Shown here: in pieces, positions 20,319 through 25,317 of the stretch
Layout of the letters: each line of letters opens with the position of its first letter
Position numbering within the stretch: position 1 is the stretch's first letter
NCBI GenBank assembly: GCA_934643455.1
Contig: CAKUBV010000008.1
Span: 1-25,317, forward strand
DNA: 25,317 nucleotides
DNA from: Candidatus Proelusimicrobium excrementi
Lineage (GTDB): Bacteria; Elusimicrobiota; Elusimicrobia; Elusimicrobiales; Elusimicrobiaceae
Direction of reading: 5' to 3'
Translations under genes and position numbers: made by a program
Notes under the pieces: generated by a model
What the model was told of the DNA's origin: nothing
Database searches by the model: none
Seen by the model: only the letters and a program-made list of their open reading frames with translations

Positions 20319-22045
20319 TAATAGTCAAAGGCATAGCGGCCAGCCCCGGTATAGCCATAGGCCCGGCCTATTTGGTTAAGCCGGATAATACGGTCATAGA
20401 AAAAAAGCGCATTCCCCCGACGAATATCGGCTGGGAGCTCCGCCGTTTTGAAGAAGCTGTGGAAAAGAGCATGGCCGATTTGGAGGCAAGCCAAGCCCAG
20501 GTAAAAAGTTTGTTCGGCAGTAAATACGCCAAGCTTATAGCGGCGCATAAACTTATCTTAAAAGATCCTCTTTTAATTTCTTCCGTAAAAAATAAAATCG
20601 AGAAAGAACAAATCAGCGCGGAATATGCTCTTTCCTGCGCCGCCAAGGAAATAACGGCCCGTTTCGAATCTTTAAAGGACGAGCTTTTCCGCGAGCGCAA
20701 ATATGATTTGGCCGATGTAGCGAAAAGGCTGTTTGAAAATCTTACAAAAAAGAAACAAAATAAATTTTCCGGCATAAAAGAACCTTCGATAATAATCGCG
20801 CATAATTTGTTTCCTTCCGACACTATAAATTTAAAAGGCAAGAACGTGCTGGGCTTTGCAACGGATATAGGCGGCAAAACCAGCCATACGGCGCTTTTGG
20901 CTCAAAGTATGCAAATGCCGGCCGTCGTCGGTCTTTCCGACGCGTCAAGCCAAATTAAAGACGGCGATTTAATAATTTTAGACGGCGAAACCGGCCTTAT
21001 CCTCATCAATCCCGAACCTAAAATTTTAAAACAATATAAGGAAGAGCAGATAAAAATAGACGAAGCGGAACTCTCTTTAAAACAAATAAGTCCGCTCCCC
21101 AATGAAACTTCGGACGGCCATAAAGTTTCGCTCTATATCAACTATGATCCCCGCCGGGATTTTAAAGCATGGGACGCTTTCCGCTCCGACGGTCTGGGCC
21201 TTTTAAGAACGGAATTTATTTATATGGACAGGTTTGATCCCCCGTCGGAAGACGAACAATATCAAATCTATAAAAAAACCGCTCAGCGTTTTGATAAAAG
21301 GCCTGTAACGATCAGGCTGGCGGACTTGGGCGGCGATAAAATAACTCAGCTCGGTTTGGGCCGCAGGGAGAAAGAAAGCAATCCTTTTATGGGCTGCCGC
21401 GGCATAAGGCTTTTTCTTAAATATCCGGAACTTCTGTACACCCAGCTTAGGGCGATAATCCGGGTCTCCGCGGAGGTTGACGCTTCCGTAAAAATAATGA
21501 TACCCATGGTGTCTTCCGTGGAAGAGGTGCGGGAAGTCAAAGCCGCATTAAAACAAGTCCTGAAAGAAACGGAAGATTCCGGCATAATTCCGCGCCGTCC
21601 CATTACGCTTGGCGCGATGATAGAAGTGCCTTCCGCCGCATTAAGTTTAGACGGCATTTTGCCGGAGGTGGATTTCATTTCAATCGGCACCAACGACCTT
21701 ATACAATATTTGATAGCCGTCGACAGGGGCAATCAGGAGGTTGCGGAACTGTACGATCCTTATCATCCCGCCGTACTCAGGACCATAAACTTTATAATAC
21801 AAGGCTGCCGCAAAAAGGGCAAGCCGGTCAGCGTATGCGGGGAAATGGCTTCGGACCCTGAAATGATACCTTTCTTGGTCGGCTTGGGCGTGGATATTTT
21901 ATCTCTTTCTCCCAGAATGTTTTTAAGAATAAAAAGCACATTGAGAGGTTTAAATTTTGAAGCCTGCGCCGATTTGGCCCAGGCGGCAATGCTTCTCACA
22001 AGTTCCGAAGAAATAAAAACTCTTCGGGAAGACTATTCTCTTTAA
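20315..22045 (+). CDS. ptsI: PTS enzyme I (phosphoenolpyruvate-protein phosphotransferase)
   Basis: A 576-residue enzyme I, normal length. The N-terminal HPr-binding and phosphohistidine domain has GGKTSHTALLAQ with H191 as the phosphorylated residue. The C-terminal TIM barrel binds PEP, with LGLLRTEFIYM, GCRGIRLFL, GTNDLIQYLIAVDR and the active-site C508 in VCGEMASDP. It starts the phosphate relay from PEP to HPr. It overlaps ptsH by 4 nt and is the last gene of the hpf-PTS operon. No strong terminator follows, only a weak hairpin-plus-T-rich stretch at about 22066-22091. Confidence 0.98.
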   Translation: MIIVKGIAASPGIAIGPAYLVKPDNTVIEKKRIPPTNIGWELRRFEEAVEKSMADLEASQAQVKSLFGSKYAKLIAAHKLILKDPLLISSVKNKIEKEQISAEYALSCAAKEITARFESLKDELFRERKYDLADVAKRLFENLTKKKQNKFSGIKEPSIIIAHNLFPSDTINLKGKNVLGFATDIGGKTSHTALLAQSMQMPAVVGLSDASSQIKDGDLIILDGETGLILINPEPKILKQYKEEQIKIDEAELSLKQISPLPNETSDGHKVSLYINYDPRRDFKAWDAFRSDGLGLLRTEFIYMDRFDPPSEDEQYQIYKKTAQRFDKRPVTIRLADLGGDKITQLGLGRREKESNPFMGCRGIRLFLKYPELLYTQLRAIIRVSAEVDASVKIMIPMVSSVEEVREVKAALKQVLKETEDSGIIPRRPITLGAMIEVPSAALSLDGILPEVDFISIGTNDLIQYLIAVDRGNQEVAELYDPYHPAVLRTINFIIQGCRKKGKPVSVCGEMASDPEMIPFLVGLGVDILSLSPRMFLRIKSTLRGLNFEACADLAQAAMLLTSSEEIKTLREDYSL

Positions 22046-22116
22046 ATCCTTTCCGCGCGGCGCGGCGTGCTTTTGCGCCCGTTTCTTCTTTAACGGGAAA
22101 TATGACGGACAAATTT

Positions 22117-22124
22117 GATAAAAT
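22117..22124 (+). promoter_or_regulatory. Extended -10 promoter of lepA
   Basis: TGATAAAAT (TAAAAT at 22119-22124) lies 7 nt before the lepA ATG, placing the start at 22131 or 22132. No -35 match is seen at 16-18 bp. There is no Shine-Dalgarno in front of lepA, so a leaderless or 1-nt-leader mRNA is predicted. Confidence 0.5.
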
Positions 22125-22131
22125 ATAAGCA

Positions 22132-23952
22132 ATGAACAAGATTCGCAACTTTTCAATAGTAGCCCATATAGACCACGGCAAGACAACTCTCTCAGACAGG
22201 ATTTTGGAAGATACCGGCACCGTGCCCAGGCGCAAAATGACGGCGCAGCTTTTAGACGGTATGGATCTTGAACGCGAAAGAGGCATAACGATTAAGGCCA
22301 AGGCCGTCAGGATAAAATATAAAGATTATATTTTAAATCTGATTGACACGCCGGGCCACGTGGATTTTTCTTACGAAGTCGCGCGTTCTCTGCGCGCCTG
22401 CGAGGGCGTTTTATTACTGGTTGACGCTTCGCAAGGGGTTGAAGCTCAGACGGTGGCGCACGCTCATTTGGCGCAGAGTTTGGGCTTAAAAATCATTCCC
22501 GTGATTAATAAAGTTGATTTGAATCAATCCGACGCCGACATCTCCGAAGAGCAGCTTTGGGAAGTGCTTAAAGATCCTATTACGGCCGAGCGCGTCAGCG
22601 CCAAAACAGGCCTCGGCATAGATCATCTGCTTGAAAGAATTGTCGAAGATATCCCCGCCCCCAAAGGCGATGTCAACGCACCGGCGCGCGCTTTAATTTT
22701 TGATTCTTATTATGACGCTTTCCGCGGCGTAATCGTGTACGTCAGAATGATTGACGGCAAGATAAAAGCCGGGCAAACTTTAAAGCTTATGGCTTCCGGT
22801 TTCAGCTCAAAGATTGAAGAAGTCGGCATAATGACGCCTAAGCTGGAAAAATGCACCAGCCTTCAAAGCGGCGAAGTCGGGTACGTCATAGCCGGGATAA
22901 AAGATATACATCAGGTGCAAGTCGGCGATACCATAACCACTGCGGATAATCCCGCCGCGGAGCCCTTGCACGGCTACAGCGAAGTCAAACCGGTGGTGTT
23001 TGCAAGTATTTTTCCGATAGAGTCCACTGAGTATCCGCTTTTAAGAACCGCGCTTGAAAAGTTGAATTTGTCTGATTCTTCTTTCAGCTATCAGAGCGAA
23101 ACTTCAAAAGCTTTGGGCTTCGGTTTCCGCCTCGGTTTTATGGGGCTTTTGCATATAGAAATCGTAAAAGAAAGATTGGAAAGGGAATTCGGCCTTTCCC
23201 TTATCGCAACGAGCCCGAACGTAATTTATCAGGTAAAATTTATTTCCCGTAAGACGCACCCGCAGGAACTTGCGGCTTTGGCCGACGCCGGCGACGGCTA
23301 TAAATGGATTGATAATCCGGCCAATTTTCCGCCTTACGGCGATATTATCGACATTAAAGAGCCCACCATAAAAATAAAAATAGTTACGCCGATAGCGTAT
23401 ATGGACGGCGTTATGACATTGCTTAAAGAAAAGCGCGGAACTTTCATCAGCTTGGATCATCTTTCCAGCCAGCGCGTCATGATAAACTATTATATGCCTA
23501 TGGCGGAAATGGTAATTGATTTCTACAATAAATTAAAATCCGTTTCCAAGGGCTATGCTTCCTTTGATTACGAGATTGACGAATACCGCAGCGCCGACGT
23601 GGTTCTCATGGAAATTTTGATACACGGTTCCCCGGTGGACGCTCTGTCCGTAATAACGCATAAGGATAAAGCCGTTACGCGCGGCAGGCTTCTTTGCGAA
23701 AAACTTAAGGAGCTTATCGGCCGTCAGCAGTTTGAAGTCGCCGTACAGGCCCGCGTCAACGGTAAGATTATCGCGCGCGAAACCATCCCTGCCTACCGCA
23801 AGGACGTTATCGCCAAATGTTACGGCGGCGATATTACCAGAAAGCGCAAACTTTTGGAAAAGCAAAAAGAAGGCAAAAAGAGGATGAAGAGCATCGGTGC
23901 GGTGGACATCCCGCAGGAAGCTTTTATAGCAATGCTTAAAATTGAAGAGTAA
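22132..23952 (+). CDS. lepA: Elongation factor 4 (LepA back-translocase GTPase)
   Basis: A 606-residue LepA/EF4. It begins with the typical NKIRNFSIVAHIDHGKTTL. GTPase motifs: G1 AHIDHGKT (11-18), DTPGH (72-76), NKVD (126-129) and SAKTG. Domain II, the EF-G-like domains III and V, and the LepA-specific C-terminal domain (with GGDITRKRKLLEKQKEGKKR, about 563-582) follow. LepA acts on stalled or mis-translocated ribosomes and in 30S maturation. The start is fixed by the conserved N-terminus. It is followed by a strong terminator palindrome. Confidence 0.98.
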   Translation: MNKIRNFSIVAHIDHGKTTLSDRILEDTGTVPRRKMTAQLLDGMDLERERGITIKAKAVRIKYKDYILNLIDTPGHVDFSYEVARSLRACEGVLLLVDASQGVEAQTVAHAHLAQSLGLKIIPVINKVDLNQSDADISEEQLWEVLKDPITAERVSAKTGLGIDHLLERIVEDIPAPKGDVNAPARALIFDSYYDAFRGVIVYVRMIDGKIKAGQTLKLMASGFSSKIEEVGIMTPKLEKCTSLQSGEVGYVIAGIKDIHQVQVGDTITTADNPAAEPLHGYSEVKPVVFASIFPIESTEYPLLRTALEKLNLSDSSFSYQSETSKALGFGFRLGFMGLLHIEIVKERLEREFGLSLIATSPNVIYQVKFISRKTHPQELAALADAGDGYKWIDNPANFPPYGDIIDIKEPTIKIKIVTPIAYMDGVMTLLKEKRGTFISLDHLSSQRVMINYYMPMAEMVIDFYNKLKSVSKGYASFDYEIDEYRSADVVLMEILIHGSPVDALSVITHKDKAVTRGRLLCEKLKELIGRQQFEVAVQARVNGKIIARETIPAYRKDVIAKCYGGDITRKRKLLEKQKEGKKRMKSIGAVDIPQEAFIAMLKIEE

Positions 23953-23954
23953 TT

Positions 23955-23984
23955 AAAAACAGCCGCTTTAAAGCGGCTGTTTTT
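23955..23984. terminator. Bidirectional terminator between lepA and the prenyl synthase gene
   Basis: A perfect 30-bp palindrome: AAAAACAGCCGCTTT followed by AAAGCGGCTGTTTTT. The GC-rich core is flanked by an A-run on one side and a T-run on the other, so it works as a rho-independent terminator for both convergent genes. Confidence 0.95.
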
Positions 23985-24000
23985 TAGTGCAAAATATTTT

Positions 24001-25011
24001 CTATTTGCCTGTTTGTTTCCTTACAAGAGCGGCTTTTTTATCAACCAATTTGGCAAACACTTTGTTGCTGAAGCAATATAAGGGGCTGGCCAGCATGGTC
24101 AGGTAAATAGTTTTTTTCGGAATTTTCTGTATTTTGTTTTTATCCAGCAAATTCTTACAGGAAGCCAAAAGCAAAAGCGTATCAAAACTCCAAAGCACGG
24201 GCCAGGCAACCGCCGCGCGGGAAAAGAATTTCCGTCGGGGTATGCCGCTCATAAAAGCTTTTGCGTTTTCCAAATTATCTACGCCCCAGTTAATCCACTT
24301 GAATATTATAGGTTTAAGTTTCTTGTATGTTTTCTTTTCCAGCAAATCCTGAGGCATTAAATCGTTGGAGGTTAAATCCGTAAGCGGCAGATAAATGCGT
24401 CCTATTTTTATATCTTGCGGCAAGTCTCTTAATATATTTGTTATTTGCAGAGCCATACCTATTTTTTTGCCGTTTTCCGTGAAAGAGGTGTCCTCTTTTC
24501 CGTTAAGTAACAGCTTCGCCCAAAATATTCCCGGTTCTCCGCCCATATGCTCGCAGTAAAGCTCCGTCCTGGCGGAGCTGGGGGAAGCTTTCAGCAAACC
24601 GCTTTCGCTTTCCGGGAAATAAGATAAATCCCATTGCATTGCTTTGCATACTGCGTTTACGACGTCCAAAGTAATTTTTTTATGTAAAGGGGATAAGTTT
24701 TTGAAAGCTTCAAGACAAATATCAATATGTTCCAAAAGCACGCGTTCGTTTTCATGCAAGTTGTTTTTCTCGGGTATGGCTTTTTTTAATTCTTGAAGCA
24801 GGCCTTCGTCGTTTGTTTCAACCATTTTCAGATAATCGTGTATAAGTTTTATTCTTTTATCTACACTTATTAAATCCGTGTCGGCTATACTGTCGGCGGC
24901 GCGGCATATTAAATACGCGCAGGAAAAAGTCCCGCCCATATTTTTAGGCATAAATTTTGCGCTCAGGTATAAACTTCGCGCTGTGCTTTTAAGTAATTCG
25001 TCCATGTTCAT
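24001..25011 (-). CDS. Squalene/phytoene synthase family protein (head-to-head prenyl synthase)
   Basis: A 336-residue protein of the trans-isoprenyl diphosphate synthase, head-to-head class. Near the N-terminus is ARSLYLSAKFMP (11-22), then the first Asp motif DSIAD (40-44). The second is NILRDLPQD (192-200, D196/D200), followed by GRIYLPL (204-210). Such enzymes join two C15 or C20 prenyl diphosphates to squalene, dehydrosqualene or phytoene; the motif style looks nearer to squalene than to plant-type phytoene synthases. The C-terminal third has a hydrophobic stretch (about 268-285). No other isoprenoid gene is nearby. ATG 25011 (or 25005) has no Shine-Dalgarno and lies right at a predicted transcription start. 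Confidence 0.88.
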   Translation of the reverse strand: MNMDELLKSTARSLYLSAKFMPKNMGGTFSCAYLICRAADSIADTDLISVDKRIKLIHDYLKMVETNDEGLLQELKKAIPEKNNLHENERVLLEHIDICLEAFKNLSPLHKKITLDVVNAVCKAMQWDLSYFPESESGLLKASPSSARTELYCEHMGGEPGIFWAKLLLNGKEDTSFTENGKKIGMALQITNILRDLPQDIKIGRIYLPLTDLTSNDLMPQDLLEKKTYKKLKPIIFKWINWGVDNLENAKAFMSGIPRRKFFSRAAVAWPVLWSFDTLLLLASCKNLLDKNKIQKIPKKTIYLTMLASPLYCFSNKVFAKLVDKKAALVRKQTGK

Positions 25012-25017
25012 AATCAG

Positions 25018-25026
25018 ATTTTAGCA
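25018..25026 (-). promoter_or_regulatory. Extended -10 promoter of the prenyl synthase gene
   Basis: On the minus strand TGCTAAAAT (TAAAAT at 25023-25018) is followed by CTGATT and the ATG, so the predicted start falls on the A of the ATG (25011). No convincing -35 exists. No Shine-Dalgarno is present, hence a leaderless mRNA is predicted. Confidence 0.55.
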
Positions 25027-25091
25027 AAGTTTTGCCGAGTTGAGATAGTTTTTTATAGGTTTCTTCTCCCGTCGGAGATTTTACAAAAGTA

Positions 25092-25121
25092 TTGACAAGG
25101 ATGTAATAATATAAGTAAAAT
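25092..25121 (+). promoter_or_regulatory. Promoter P1 of the right-edge transcription unit
   Basis: TTGACA (25092-25097), 18-bp spacer, TAAAAT (25116-25121). Perfect -35, good -10. Reads rightward, out of the window. Confidence 0.7.
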
Positions 25122-25180
25122 AAGGATATAGAAAGCGAGAGCCCGGAAGAGGGCGCGCGGAGACGGCGGTCAAAGACCTC

Positions 25181-25210
25181 TTGACAAGAAAAAGAAAATA
25201 ATGATAGAAT
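25181..25210 (+). promoter_or_regulatory. Promoter P2 of the right-edge transcription unit
   Basis: TTGACA (25181-25186), 18-bp A-rich spacer, extended -10 TGATAGAAT (TAGAAT at 25205-25210). Reads rightward. Confidence 0.75.
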
Positions 25211-25259
25211 AAATCAAGAAGGTCGTGGCAGGAGCCGCGAAAAAAAGTTTTAAAAAAGC

Positions 25260-25288
25260 TTGACAACTTTAAAAATAAATGATTAAAT
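25260..25288 (+). promoter_or_regulatory. Promoter P3 of the right-edge transcription unit
   Basis: TTGACA (25260-25265), 17-bp spacer, extended -10 TGATTAAAT (TTAAAT at 25283-25288). The predicted start is near 25295, about 15 nt before the boxA-like bases. Confidence 0.78.
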
Positions 25289-25309
25289 AAAAGGGTAGTC
25301 AAGAAAAAG

Positions 25310-25317
25310 TGATCTTT
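25310..25317 (+). promoter_or_regulatory. Probable start of an rRNA-operon boxA antitermination site
   Basis: The last eight bases TGATCTTT match the beginning of the rrn boxA element (TGYTCTTT followed by an A-rich part) with one difference. The rest is outside the window. Supported mainly by the three strong promoters just before it. Confidence 0.45.

Larger units (their letters stand above)
25027..25317 (+). other. Gene-free promoter region at the window edge
   Basis: No gene is supported in this stretch. A minus-strand frame (25081-25302) is open but is crossed by three promoters and has no ribosome binding site. The sequence holds tandem plus-strand promoters, GC-rich patches (around 25138-25170 and 25222-25239) and a boxA-like end. 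It is best read as the upstream region of a strongly expressed stable-RNA operon lying to the right. Confidence 0.65.

Noticed and set aside
19991..20548. 185-codon open frame on the minus strand across EIID, ptsH and ptsI
   Set aside because: It runs opposite three certain genes, and no promoter or Shine-Dalgarno supports it.
22066..22097. Intrinsic terminator after ptsI
   Set aside because: The possible stems are short (about 4-6 bp) with mismatches, and only a T-rich, not T-run, tail follows. Too weak to call as a feature.
25081..25302. 73-codon frame on the minus strand at the right edge
   Set aside because: It covers three strong plus-strand promoters and has no ribosome binding site.
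1..25317. CRISPR arrays, insertion sequences, prophage or toxin-antitoxin modules
   Set aside because: No regularly spaced repeats, transposase or integrase motifs, or paired small toxin/antitoxin genes are seen. All sizeable genes are core housekeeping or PTS genes.

Overview
The window is a dense stretch of bacterial core chromosome with no mobile element, CRISPR array, prophage or obvious horizontally acquired island. By eye the base composition is fairly balanced and all genes look alike in codon use. The gene content (long-form HPF, HprK, RapZ with a complete mannose-family PTS, a ZapB/ZapA-like pair in a pheST operon, a head-to-head prenyl synthase) suggests a Gram-negative outside the classical Proteobacteria. 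My best guess is Elusimicrobiota, but this rests on general impression and not on a search.

Left block (1-2522, plus strand): the 3' end of tuf, then rpmG, tRNA-Trp(CCA), secE, nusG, rplK and rplA, in the classic order. The block ends at a strong intrinsic terminator after rplA, so rplJ-rplL-rpoB-rpoC do not follow.

Second block (2671-10190, minus strand): one tightly packed operon reading pheS, pheT, a ZapB-like coiled coil, a ZapA-like protein, rarA, xseA, xseB, tlyA. Most junctions overlap by 1-8 nt or touch. It starts at a promoter that abuts the pheS ATG and ends at a terminator past tlyA. It joins Phe-tRNA charging, a probable division accessory pair, replication repair, exonuclease VII and an S4/FtsJ-type methyltransferase.

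Third block (10492-14401, minus strand): alaS, then a tRNA-Tyr(GTA)-rplM-rpsI unit with its own promoter, a tRNA whose flanks form a terminator-like extended stem, a structured rplM leader, and a terminator after rpsI.

Fourth block (14402-23984, plus strand): a YegS-type lipid kinase gene, then a consensus promoter driving hpf, hprK, rapZ, PTS EIIA, EIIB, EIIC, EIID, HPr and enzyme I. Together these form a closed sugar-phosphorylation and HPr-Ser-kinase circuit. lepA follows from its own extended -10 promoter and ends at a perfect bidirectional terminator palindrome.

Right edge (24001-25317): a squalene/phytoene synthase family gene on the minus strand, then about 300 bp without a gene. That stretch holds three tandem sigma70-type promoters and, in the last 8 bases, a boxA-like sequence. 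I infer that an rRNA operon begins just outside the window.

The most interesting signals are regulatory: promoters placed so that pheS, lepA and the prenyl synthase would give leaderless mRNAs, the tRNA-Tyr processing/termination stem, the rplM leader, and the predicted rrn promoter array. I found no clearly novel multi-gene system.
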